From positions 1-40,828 of the forward strand of contig JBFWMN010000012.1 of assembly GCA_050251555.1 (NCBI GenBank): a stretch of 40,828 nt of DNA, in the 5' to 3' direction. The stretch's first letter is position 1; the number at the start of each line of letters is the position of its first letter. Shown piece by piece: positions 7,356 to 19,257 of the stretch. The translations under genes and the position numbers were made by a program. Origin of the DNA: UBA2137 sp050251555 (GTDB lineage: Bacteria > Pseudomonadota > Alphaproteobacteria > Micavibrionales > Micavibrionaceae). A model generated the notes under the pieces. It saw nothing but the letters and a program-made list of their open reading frames with translations. It had not been told where the DNA came from and searched no databases.

Positions 7356-10300
7356 TTGCTGAATAAAGGACACAACCAACCGCAATCGGTTACGACCGGT
7401 TTCTTCCGTGCTTTGGGGCTCGGCCTTCTTCTTGCGCTTTGTTGCGTGCTTCTGGTTGGCAAAGCCGACGCGCAGACTACGGGCGGCATCACACTGCAGG
7501 CGGATCAAACCGTCTATCCGCTGGCAGAAGGCGCCTCTATCTTAAAAGTCGAACCGAATTTACGCCTGACCCCGCAAATTGTCGGCGGCATGTATATGCG
7601 TAATGCGCGTAATATCGAAAAGCTGTCCTCACATATGGTGTTCAGCCGCGGTGAATCCTATTATCTGATTTTCAGAGTGAATAACAACACGGCCTCGGCG
7701 CGGTGGACACTGGACCTGCGCACAATGGGGCTTTTCCCCACCCCTGCCTTTAAAAACATTACATTGTGGGATGGAAGTACGGGGGCCCCTATCACACGTG
7801 GCGCGCTAGGCGATACGCAGATCAGCTTTATCCAGCCCGCCAACAGCTCCCGTCTGATTGTTGCGCATCTCTCCCAAGTCGGGAATTTCAAGACCGTCTT
7901 TAATCCCGTTCTGGTCTCGGATCAAAGCATTTCATCCCGTTCGGGAATGATTTCGCTGGTGCATTCCCTCTTACTGATCTTTGCCGCCTTGCCCATTGGG
8001 ATTACGGCAGGAGCGGCAATCCAGCGCAAAAGCCTGTTTTTGAGCGCCTTAAGCGTCGGCTTTTCTTTCTTTATGGCGATCATATTCTTACAAAATTCGC
8101 CCGAATTACTGACAGCCGTCAATTTCCGCGAAATTGCCCCTGCCATCTTTGCCTTTTGGCTGACCGCGCTTAGCTTTGCCTTTTTGTATCAGCGGATTGA
8201 AGATTCCACGCCCTTTGTCTTCAAATTCCTGTCATTCCTCTCCCTTGCCCTTTCGGCTGGTCTGATCATGACCAGCATTGTCGAGTTCTTGGGCATTGAT
8301 GCACTTGCCGATTCCATGCCGATGATCATGGTGGCGCTTATTCTGTTCATCTTATGGCTGCAGGCACTCCTTAGTACACTAAGCCTTAAAAAACCTGGTA
8401 AATCCGAGCTGATCAGCCTGTCGCTTCTTTTCTTCAGCTTTGCGATTGTCGGGCTGACATATAACGGCATTCTTCCTGCTGCTTCGTTTATTTTCTCGTC
8501 TTTCACGATCTGCGCGCTTATCGGCAATATGATTTTGGCGGTCGGCATGAGCTATCAAACCGCTGCGGAAACGCAAGGCGCACGCCGTTCGCGCAAATTG
8601 TCTTCTGCCGAACTTGATATGAAACGCAAGATTGCCGAAAAGCGCGAAGGCTTCGATCAGGCCCGCCTTAAAGCCGTCCTTGAGCGCGAGCGCAAGATGA
8701 TGAAGGATCTGCAGGCCAAAGATGCCACCCAAGTGGAAAAGATGCGTGTCGCGATGGCTGAGGCCGAAGCTGCAAACTCGGCAAAATCTGCGTTTCTGGC
8801 CACCATCTCCCACGAAATCCGTACACCGATGACGGGTGTGATGGGGATGGTGCAGCTTCTTAAACAGACCGAATTGTCCGAAGAACAACGTGATCAGGTC
8901 GAAACGATCGGTGAGTCAGGCAAATCCATGATGAGCCTGCTCAATGACATTCTCGATCTGGAAAAGATGGAAAGCGGCAAGATGGACCTCGAAGTGATCG
9001 ACTTCGATCTGCATAAATTGCTGCAGAATATCTATGCGCTTATGAACGGGCATGCGGAGAATAAAGGCATTATCCTGAAACTGGATGTCGATGCCAAAGT
9101 ACCGCGCTATGTGAAGGGCGACCCGACAAGGCTCAGACAGGTCATTACAAACCTGACCAGCAACTCGATCAAATTCACAAGCAAGGGCTCGGTCAAAATT
9201 CAGGTTCGCCCCATTTCGGAAAGCGAAGATATTGACGATCCGATGAACACCAGCAAAGCCCGCCTTTACTTTGCGGTCGAAGATACAGGTATCGGCATTA
9301 AGCGCGAGGCCCAAAAGAACCTGTTCAACCCGTTCGTGCAGGCCGATTCCGATACAACCCGTAAATATGGCGGGACGGGTCTGGGGCTTGCGATCTGTCA
9401 GAAGATCGTCAATCTGATGGGTGGATCGATCTCCTTAAACAGCGCACCGGGTCAAGGTTCGACCTTCTTCTTCTCGGTTGAAATGCCCTATGGTAGCCGC
9501 GTGTCCGAAAAGGACGAGGCGGAAGAAGATTACACGAAATTTGCCCCCCCGATCGTTAAAGCGCCTGCACGTGAGGAGCGCCCCGCCGCCGAAATCATTG
9601 ATGAGGCATATGAGGCCGAAGAAAGTGAAGAACTCACCCAAGCAGAAGATAAAGAGGACGCTCCCGCCCCTGTCGCAGAAGAAGTCACAGGCCCTCTCGA
9701 TATCCTTGTGACGGATGATAACGATATCAACCGTAAAGTCATGTACGGCTTTATGGCGCCTTCAGGCCACACGATCCGTGAAGCCCGAAACGGCGAGGAA
9801 GCGGTTGAGATCATTTCAATCGGCCCTGTTCCCGATCTGGTTTTCATGGATATCGAGATGCCGGGCATGAATGGCTTGGAAGCCACGCAAAAAATCCGCG
9901 AAGTGCTGAACCTCTCGCCCGATGCCCTGCCTATCGTAGCCCTGACCGGCAATACGGGTGACGAAGATATTGCCATGTGCAAGGCCGCAGGCATGAACGA
10001 CTTTTTGGCCAAACCCATCGACATGGATGCGGTGATGGAGGTGTTAAAGAAGGTCGGTGCCGGTAAATTCAAAAAAGACACAATCGGCACACCCGACATT
10101 ATTGTTGAGGAATACACCCCATCAAAACCCATCCCGCGCATTATTGACGAGGATGCCGACCCTTTCGAAACCGTGCCTGAATCTGCTGCTGAGGAGCTTA
10201 TCAGCGACGGTCTGGACGACATATCCGTACTGACGGATGACACACCGCTTATTCCTGAGGTTGAGGAAGCGGTGGAAACAGATGAGGCTGCAGATGAAAC

Positions 10301-11063
10301 GGACGACAGCACAGGTGACAGTGAAGAAGATGCTCCCGTTCTAAGCACACCAGCAATAGAAGCTGAGCCTACAACAGAACCAGAGCCTAAAGCGCCCGAA
10401 ATGAGCCCACCTCTTCAAGAGAGCGGCCCTCTGAAAAACGTCCCCGCTATCGGGGCAATGAAATTCGAGCGCCCGAAAATGTTTACACCCAAAGTCGGCA
10501 TTGATACGGCGCAAGCCCCCGAAGGCAACCCTTTTAAACCCCCTGCTATGGAAGCCTTTAGCTTTAAAAAGAATGAGGAGTTAGAGCCTGCGCCTGAGCC
10601 CGAAATAGCGTCAACACTTCGCCTGCCTGATGCGCCACCCCTTGAAGATGATCTGAACAAGACTGCTGATGTCGTGTCCGATGCTAAAGACTCCCAAACC
10701 GAGAAAGCCCCACTTTTCGTACCGGGCGTGGATTTTTCACAGCTTGATACATTGAAGGCCTCTCTATCCTTTGATGATGTTAAAGAAATGGTCGACAGCC
10801 TGATTGAAAAAATCAACGAGCTGGATTCCGAGATTTTGCCGGCACTCAATGACGGACAGCACGAAACATTACGTCGCAAGACACATGATCTCAAAGGCAT
10901 GGCAGGCAATTTCGGCCTAAAAGATGTTGCGACACTGGCAGGACGTTTGGAAAAGTCCGCTAAAGACAAGATTGCCCCTGTCATGATGCAGTCTGATGCG
11001 GCCAGCTTGAAAGAAGCCTGTGCCCGCGCCGTCAAAGCCCTCCAAGATTACATGCAGGCATAA
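7356..11063 (+). CDS. Hybrid sensor histidine kinase with 7TM sensor, receiver and Hpt domains
   Basis: Large hybrid kinase of 1235 residues. In order: signal sequence (about 15-40); an extracytoplasmic beta-rich domain (about 45-190) resembling 7TMR-DISM extracellular modules; about seven membrane helices (about 195-400); a charged coiled coil (about 405-470); HisKA with phospho-acceptor His486 (ISHEIRTPM); HATPase_c (N-box near 600, DTGIGI and GGTGLGLAI); a receiver with phospho-acceptor Asp832 (FMDIEMPGMNG); an acidic, Pro-rich linker of about 200 residues; and a C-terminal Hpt domain with His1177 (THDLKGMAGNFGL). It can thus run a His-Asp-His relay within one chain. The only usable start is TTG 7356, since the frame is closed upstream at 7320 and holds no ATG or GTG before the signal peptide. 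The ligand is unknown. Confidence 0.88.
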   Translation: MLNKGHNQPQSVTTGFFRALGLGLLLALCCVLLVGKADAQTTGGITLQADQTVYPLAEGASILKVEPNLRLTPQIVGGMYMRNARNIEKLSSHMVFSRGESYYLIFRVNNNTASARWTLDLRTMGLFPTPAFKNITLWDGSTGAPITRGALGDTQISFIQPANSSRLIVAHLSQVGNFKTVFNPVLVSDQSISSRSGMISLVHSLLLIFAALPIGITAGAAIQRKSLFLSALSVGFSFFMAIIFLQNSPELLTAVNFREIAPAIFAFWLTALSFAFLYQRIEDSTPFVFKFLSFLSLALSAGLIMTSIVEFLGIDALADSMPMIMVALILFILWLQALLSTLSLKKPGKSELISLSLLFFSFAIVGLTYNGILPAASFIFSSFTICALIGNMILAVGMSYQTAAETQGARRSRKLSSAELDMKRKIAEKREGFDQARLKAVLERERKMMKDLQAKDATQVEKMRVAMAEAEAANSAKSAFLATISHEIRTPMTGVMGMVQLLKQTELSEEQRDQVETIGESGKSMMSLLNDILDLEKMESGKMDLEVIDFDLHKLLQNIYALMNGHAENKGIILKLDVDAKVPRYVKGDPTRLRQVITNLTSNSIKFTSKGSVKIQVRPISESEDIDDPMNTSKARLYFAVEDTGIGIKREAQKNLFNPFVQADSDTTRKYGGTGLGLAICQKIVNLMGGSISLNSAPGQGSTFFFSVEMPYGSRVSEKDEAEEDYTKFAPPIVKAPAREERPAAEIIDEAYEAEESEELTQAEDKEDAPAPVAEEVTGPLDILVTDDNDINRKVMYGFMAPSGHTIREARNGEEAVEIISIGPVPDLVFMDIEMPGMNGLEATQKIREVLNLSPDALPIVALTGNTGDEDIAMCKAAGMNDFLAKPIDMDAVMEVLKKVGAGKFKKDTIGTPDIIVEEYTPSKPIPRIIDEDADPFETVPESAAEELISDGLDDISVLTDDTPLIPEVEEAVETDEAADETDDSTGDSEEDAPVLSTPAIEAEPTTEPEPKAPEMSPPLQESGPLKNVPAIGAMKFERPKMFTPKVGIDTAQAPEGNPFKPPAMEAFSFKKNEELEPAPEPEIASTLRLPDAPPLEDDLNKTADVVSDAKDSQTEKAPLFVPGVDFSQLDTLKASLSFDDVKEMVDSLIEKINELDSEILPALNDGQHETLRRKTHDLKGMAGNFGLKDVATLAGRLEKSAKDKIAPVMMQSDAASLKEACARAVKALQDYMQA

Positions 11064-11095
11064 AAAAACCGGCTTAAGTCAGCCGGTTTTTAAAA
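11064..11095. terminator. Bidirectional rho-independent terminator
   Basis: CCGGCT (11069-11074) pairs with AGCCGG (11081-11086) around a six-base loop, flanked by an A-run on one side and a T-run on the other. It lies just after the hybrid kinase stop (11063) and 20 bases from the ndk stop (11116), so it can end transcripts from both strands. Confidence 0.85.
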
Positions 11096-11115
11096 ATTAT
11101 TATCCGATAATCCGC

Positions 11116-11538
11116 TTAGCCGACGATCTCATCATCCGTAAAGAAGAAAGCGATCTCGCGCTCGGCATTCTCAAGAGAGTCTGAGCCGTGAACGGAGTTG
11201 GCTTCGATACCTTCAGCGAAATCAGCACGGATTGTACCGGGCGCTGCTTCTTCAGGGTTTGTTGCACCCATGATTTGACGGTTCTTTGCAACGGCATCTT
11301 CACCTTCCAGAACTTGCACGACAACAGGGCCTGATGTCATGAATTTCACGAGTTCGGGGAAGAAGGAACGCTCAGCGTGAACGGCGTAGAAGCCGCGAGC
11401 TTGTTCGTCTGTGAGACGGATGCGCTTTTGGGCGACAATGGACAAGCCTTTGTCTTCAAAGCGCTGGTTGATTGCGCCCGTCAGGTTACGACGTGTTGCA
11501 TCAGGTTTCAAAATCGAGAGTGTGCGTTCTTTAGCCAT
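11116..11538 (-). CDS. ndk: Nucleoside diphosphate kinase
   Basis: Transfers the gamma phosphate of ATP to other (d)NDPs through a phosphohistidine. 140 residues, the standard length. It begins with the ERTLSILKPDA block, and the active-site signature NSVHGSDS carries the catalytic His near residue 117. Start ATG 11538. It lies downstream of ppa on the same strand with an 80-base gap that holds its own promoter. The shared terminator at 11064-11095 follows. Confidence 0.98.
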   Translation of the reverse strand: MAKERTLSILKPDATRRNLTGAINQRFEDKGLSIVAQKRIRLTDEQARGFYAVHAERSFFPELVKFMTSGPVVVQVLEGEDAVAKNRQIMGATNPEEAAPGTIRADFAEGIEANSVHGSDSLENAEREIAFFFTDDEIVG

Positions 11539-11571
11539 AAAATTATTCCAAATTGTTAAAGTAAACGGCTT

Positions 11572-11600
11572 TTTATAGCGAAACAGGTCTGTTCCGACAA
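11572..11600 (-). promoter_or_regulatory. sigma-70-type promoter for ndk
   Basis: Minus-strand TTGTCG (11595-11600) and TATAAA (11572-11577) with a 17-base spacer. The predicted start near 11565 leaves a leader of about 27 bases before the ndk ATG. Confidence 0.6.
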
Positions 11601-11618
11601 GTCAAAAAGCGGGTTTTT

Positions 11619-12158
11619 TTATGCGGCCTTTTCTGAGCGGGCGCGTTCGATTCCTTTCAGAATCAAATCCTTGGCTTCTTGAGCCGATCCCCAACGGACC
11701 GTTTTGGCCCATTTGCCCTTCTCCAGATCCTTATAATGGCTGAAGAAATGCTCAATCTGCTCCTTCAAAATCGGGCGGACATTATCGATATCTTCGATAT
11801 TGTCATGGTAAGGGTGCAGTTTGGCAGCAGGAACAGCCAGAATTTTTTCATCCATGCCGGACTCATCTTCCATGATCAGCACGCCGACGGGGCGGAAACG
11901 CATCACAGCACCGGGCATCACCGGTGTGCGTCCGATCACGAGAACATCGACAGGGTCACCGTCATCGGAAAGCGTGTGCGGGATAAAACCGTAATTCCCC
12001 GGATAATACATCGAGGTGTGCAAGAAGCGATCAACGAACATGAAGCCCGAATCTTTGTCCATCTCATATTTTACGGGTTCGCCGCCCATCGGATTTTCGA
12101 TAATGGCATAGACGTCTTCGGGCACATTCACGCCGATAGGGAGTTTTTTAAGATCCAT
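11619..12158 (-). CDS. ppa: Inorganic pyrophosphatase (family I)
   Basis: Soluble Mg-dependent pyrophosphatase, 179 residues, pulling biosynthetic reactions forward by hydrolysing PPi. The family I signature DGDPVDVLV is near residue 66, after YPGNYGFIPHT. Remaining metal and substrate residues are in the expected blocks (KYEMDKDSG, KLHPYHDNIEDID, FFSHYKDLEKGKW). ATG 12158 follows the stop of the upstream hypothetical gene (12162) by three bases, suggesting co-transcription, although no strong ribosome site is seen. Confidence 0.97.
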   Translation of the reverse strand: MDLKKLPIGVNVPEDVYAIIENPMGGEPVKYEMDKDSGFMFVDRFLHTSMYYPGNYGFIPHTLSDDGDPVDVLVIGRTPVMPGAVMRFRPVGVLIMEDESGMDEKILAVPAAKLHPYHDNIEDIDNVRPILKEQIEHFFSHYKDLEKGKWAKTVRWGSAQEAKDLILKGIERARSEKAA

Positions 12159-12161
12159 AAT

Positions 12162-12614
12162 TTAAGCAAAAGCCTCTTTAAAAGCAGGAGCTGGCTCCCG
12201 CGGGGTTGAACATTCGATATCTGCAGACGGCACAACAGGCGCCTTCACGGCAGGATGCCATTGATGTGGCACATCTCGCTGGCTCGGGTTAGGGACGGAC
12301 TTCCCCAAATCAACATTCATCAGCGCCTTATCAACACACTCCACATAGCTGTCCATCTCCTCATCATCAAGGAAAACCGCGAGCTCGGCTCTGATCTTCA
12401 AACGCATCTCGGGCAACATCTCTGCGGTAATGTCATGGAGGCCGTAGCTCATATCCAATCCTTTGGCCGCACAGGCAAATGCATCATTCAATCGTGTGTT
12501 CATCTTCGGCGTAACTTCGTCGAGTGAACGCAGTCGCACGGCATCCTGAAATGATTGGAGAAATAATTTCTGGCTTTCAGAAAGCCATTCGGAACGGAAG
12601 CGTTTGTATAACAT
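12162..12614 (-). CDS. Hypothetical protein upstream of ppa
   Basis: Unrecognised protein of 150 residues from ATG 12614; a TTG at 12653 would add 13 residues and brings the gene within 10 bases of the upstream stop. No signal peptide or membrane helix. The N-terminal two thirds is predicted helical and charged (YKRFRSEWLSESQKLFLQSF; an acidic FLDDEEMDSYVECV segment). The C-terminal 40 residues are Pro-rich and probably disordered. It sits between the kinase-like gene and ppa in a tight same-strand run. Confidence 0.6.
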   Translation of the reverse strand: MLYKRFRSEWLSESQKLFLQSFQDAVRLRSLDEVTPKMNTRLNDAFACAAKGLDMSYGLHDITAEMLPEMRLKIRAELAVFLDDEEMDSYVECVDKALMNVDLGKSVPNPSQRDVPHQWHPAVKAPVVPSADIECSTPREPAPAFKEAFA

Positions 12615-12663
12615 GGGCTTGTCTTTACAAAAGCCCTTATGGGAATGCAACAAAAAAGCGCCT

Positions 12664-13467
12664 TTAGAAACCGCTTTTCAGCAATGCAATAAACGGATGG
12701 GGCCCGATTTCTTCTCCAGCCAAGCGTCGCGCCCTCAGATGCGCAAGGGCCGCAGCTAGATGCACGGCACTGAGCACGCGTTCTCTTTCAAGGCGGGTTT
12801 TGTCAATAAGGATAGTCAGCAACTCCGTAACACGGGTCTTATCAAGGGTGGGCAGAGCAGAAATAAAGGCAGCAAAGAAAACGCCTGCCTCAAAAGTCGC
12901 ATCGCCATAAAGGCCGAGCGGTTCGAGCGCTATCCACCCTTTGCGCTTTTCCGAATACACAATCTGCTCCGGGATCAAGCTCCCGTGCAAAAGAACCTTG
13001 TCTTCGACCGTCTGCAAATAAGCCTGTGCCGCTGCATCCACCCCTTCAAGAAATGGCGGCAAGGCCTCTTCAAACAGAGGGCGCAGCGCACTTTCAAGGG
13101 GTTGAAGATACGCAATAAAGGCCGGTGGCGGAGTGGTTTTTGTTAACGATGCGACGAGGCGTGCCGCTGCATCCATTGCTGCAGGGGCACGGCCCTCGCG
13201 GATCAGGCTGACCAGCCTTTGCCCTTCGCAATATTCCATCAAAATGGCGCGGGGGCCTGAAGCATAAAGCTCAGGCACATATGTCCCTTTATAAATCTTA
13301 TAGGCTGTTGAAATGGCAGCCCCTTGAGGAAGCAAATCACGCTTGAAAATCTCTAGGCATGCCGTGCCGTCAGGGGCATTCACACGATACAGCTCCGCCT
13401 CTCCGCGATCATCGATCAGTACGGGGTCGAGCAAATTCCAGTCCTGGCAAAATTCATCAAGAAGCAT
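12664..13467 (-). CDS. Degenerate aminoglycoside/streptomycin-kinase-like protein
   Basis: 267-residue protein whose C-terminal half resembles the aminoglycoside 6-phosphotransferase (streptomycin 6-kinase) fold: a VLLHGSLIPEQI block followed by GWIALEPLGLYGDATFEAG, matching the family pattern LLHGDLHxxN ... GWLxIDPKGLxGDPAFE. Key catalytic positions have changed: the base Asp is Ser163, the Asn is Gln168 and the metal-binding Asp is Glu182. Lys42 in CLEIFKRD could be the ATP-binding lysine. The protein therefore looks like a pseudokinase or a kinase with altered chemistry. No resistance role should be assumed. It is first in a same-strand run with the hypothetical gene and ppa, directly downstream of the rRNA terminator. 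Confidence 0.6.
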   Translation of the reverse strand: MLLDEFCQDWNLLDPVLIDDRGEAELYRVNAPDGTACLEIFKRDLLPQGAAISTAYKIYKGTYVPELYASGPRAILMEYCEGQRLVSLIREGRAPAAMDAAARLVASLTKTTPPPAFIAYLQPLESALRPLFEEALPPFLEGVDAAAQAYLQTVEDKVLLHGSLIPEQIVYSEKRKGWIALEPLGLYGDATFEAGVFFAAFISALPTLDKTRVTELLTILIDKTRLERERVLSAVHLAAALAHLRARRLAGEEIGPHPFIALLKSGF

Positions 13468-13500
13468 GGCGTGAGAGCCATGATGGCACGGAAGAACCCA

Positions 13501-13534
13501 TAAAAAAACTCCCCAAAAGGCGGGGAGCTTCTTT
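13501..13534 (-). terminator. rRNA operon terminator
   Basis: CTCCCC (13509-13514) pairs with GGGGAG (13522-13527). In the minus-strand direction the stem is followed by a run of seven T, as expected for the end of the rRNA transcript about 80 bases after 5S. T-rich sequence on the other side could give weak termination in the plus direction. Confidence 0.8.
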
Positions 13535-13605
13535 TATTCTCGTTTTCATGAAACAGGAATGATGTTGATGCCCATTTTGATAAAGCTTTTCAGCGGCTTT
13601 AGAAG

Positions 13606-13720
13606 ACCTGGCAGCGTCCTACTCTCCCGTGACTTAAGTCAGAGTACCATCGGCGCTAAGGCGTTTCACGATCCTGTTCGGGATGGGAAGGGGTGTGTCA
13701 TCCTCGCTAAAACCACCAAG
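13606..13720 (-). rRNA. rrf: 5S ribosomal RNA
   Basis: About 115 bases with clear 5S features on the minus strand: a 5' end CTTGGTGGTTTTAGC pairing with the 3' end GCTGCCAGG, and the conserved CCCATCCCGAACAGG loop. It ends the operon, about 150 bases after 23S. Boundaries are good to a few bases. Confidence 0.95.
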
Positions 13721-13871
13721 TCATCAAAAACCGCTAAAAACCTTATCAGGGGTATCAACTGATATCTCATTTGAACCAACGTCTGACGCAATACGCCAAG
13801 TGTTTGGTCTGCAATCACATCATAGTCATCGTACACGGTACGGACTTGCCGCTGCGCGTGACGTGATATGA
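13721..13871 (-). other. 23S-5S spacer
   Basis: About 150 bases of transcribed spacer between 23S and 5S. No tRNA or other gene is seen in it. It presumably supplies the processing stems for the two RNAs. Confidence 0.7.
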
Positions 13872-16613
<2,742 letters not shown>

Positions 16614-16912
16614 ATTCAAATCACGCGCAGGGACAAATTCGCCCCGTTACGTGTTTGATGTGATTGTTCTCAGCATATTGATAATTGTCAGACAAAAATT
16701 ATGAGTCACCAAAAGCAAGCTTTCGGATCGTCACAACCTTATGTTGGTAAAACCTAAACTGTTGATTTCAATAAAGAAATCAAAGCTTAAAGTTTTGATA
16801 TCAATTCATTCCTATTCACGATGTCAAAGAACCAAGAGAAAGAGTTTTCTCTTTAAAGCCTTAAAAAAACCTTAAGACTTGAAAGAAAAAAACCGTTACG
16901 GCGTATGGGAAG
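16614..16912 (-). other. tRNA-Ala to 23S spacer with boxA
   Basis: About 300 bases of AT-rich transcribed spacer. It contains no gene. On the minus strand 16815-16833 reads GGTTCTTTGACATCGTGAA, closely matching the antitermination boxA seen in the 16S leader. Antitermination complexes (Nus factors) would load here before 23S is transcribed. Confidence 0.7.
16815..16833 (-). promoter_or_regulatory. boxA-like antitermination site before 23S
   Basis: GGTTCTTTGACATCGTGAA on the minus strand, differing in only two positions from the leader copy at 18940-18958. The same sequence in both places, before 16S and before 23S, is the standard layout of rRNA boxA elements. Confidence 0.65.
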
Positions 16913-16988
16913 TGGTGGACCCTATCGGGATCGAACCGACGACCTCCTGAATGCAAATCAGGCGCTCTCCCAGCTGAGCTAAGGGCCC
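16913..16988 (-). tRNA. tRNA-Ala (TGC)
   Basis: 76 bases on the minus strand including an encoded CCA (16913-16915). Acceptor GGGCCCT pairs with AGGGTCC, discriminator A. The anticodon loop TTTGCAT gives anticodon TGC (Ala). The GGTTCGATCCC T-arm is intact. Standard location in the 16S-23S spacer. Confidence 0.97.
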
Positions 16989-17024
16989 ATACCAAACCAA
17001 CGTCTTGAAATTCGATCAAGTAAA

Positions 17025-17101
<77 letters not shown>

Positions 17102-17216
17102 TCACACACTTACCGGCCGATTAAGGCCCTGTTTAAGGTTGCCCAGAGTTGGCCATGTCAAATCTTCATTTCTGGTTCTTGAATTATCTATTGAGAAAAA
17201 AGAGGCGCCGGCAGCA

Positions 17217-17236
17217 GGTACGTGACATCACGTACC
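17217..17236. repeat. Near-perfect palindrome just after 16S
   Basis: GGTACGTGA (17217-17225) and TCACGTACC (17228-17236) are exact inverted copies with two central bases, 13 bases beyond the 16S 3' end. In RNA this would form a tight hairpin, possibly part of the 16S processing region. Confidence 0.7.
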
Positions 17237-17242
17237 GGACAC

Positions 17243-18732
<1,490 letters not shown>

Positions 18733-18939
18733 TGATCTCTTAACTCAATCACTTACTTAAAAAAATTGAAAGCATCCTTTAATAGACACTTCCAACTCAT
18801 CGAAATGATCAAGAAGTGCAAAGGACCTGCTTTGCGTCACGTAACTTTGAAAAAGTTAACGCATGCATTGCAGGTTTATATATCGTGTATCCAATACGGA
18901 CCGATATCAGACCTGCTGCCTGCGTCTCTTTTCCCTCAA

Positions 18940-18958
18940 TTCACGATGTTCAAGAACC
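18940..18958 (-). promoter_or_regulatory. boxA-like antitermination site in 16S leader
   Basis: Minus-strand GGTTCTTGAACATCGTGAA, about 90 bases downstream of the proximal promoter start. It matches the copy before 23S at 17 of 19 positions. Confidence 0.65.
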
Positions 18959-19051
18959 GATGTGCTTCCTTTTAAAAAGGCTTTCTCAAGGCCGCACAAA
19001 AAATTGGCGTCGCCGCCAATGTATGTAAACTAATCTCGTTTGAATGACTTT

Positions 19052-19080
19052 AGTTTAGAGGTTTGTCTCTATACCGTCAA
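19052..19080 (-). promoter_or_regulatory. rRNA promoter, proximal
   Basis: TTGACG (19075-19080) and TAAACT (19052-19057) on the minus strand, 17-base spacer. Directly upstream (about 19098-19130) are three A-tracts spaced about one helical turn apart, resembling an UP element or intrinsic bend. Confidence 0.75.
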
Positions 19081-19162
19081 GATCATTTTGGATCAAGTTT
19101 TTTTTCGACTTTTTTGAACTTTTTCCGAATGTTTCGGAGCCGTTCGCGCTGTCGAGGCCGGA

Positions 19163-19191
19163 TATATAACCTCATGCTTAAACGCTGTAAA
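19163..19191 (-). promoter_or_regulatory. rRNA promoter, distal
   Basis: TTTACA (19186-19191) and TATATA (19163-19168) on the minus strand, 17-base spacer, about 110 bases upstream of the proximal promoter. Its start would lie near 19156, 66 bases from the preceding lipoprotein stop. Confidence 0.6.
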
Positions 19192-19257
19192 CACCATTTT
19201 TCATCTTTTTTTCACTTTTTTCGAAAAAAAACGAAAACCCCTTATTTTCCGCTGCTT

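Larger units (their letters stand above)
18733..19257 (-). other. rRNA leader and promoter region
   Basis: 525 bases without a gene between the Mla lipoprotein stop and 16S. It holds two sigma-70-type promoters (19163-19191 and 19052-19080), phased A-tracts between them and a boxA-like site at 18940-18958. The short frames at 18766-19272 have no coding signs and fall in leader sequence. Confidence 0.75.

Noticed and set aside
9530..10348. 272-codon Ser-rich open frame on the minus strand
   Set aside because: It is antisense to the receiver and acidic linker of the hybrid kinase. Glu/Asp/Ala codons read backwards give Ser-rich open frames. No ribosome site or family.
10415..11035. 206-codon minus-strand frame
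   Set aside because: Same cause: shadow of the kinase linker and Hpt domain.
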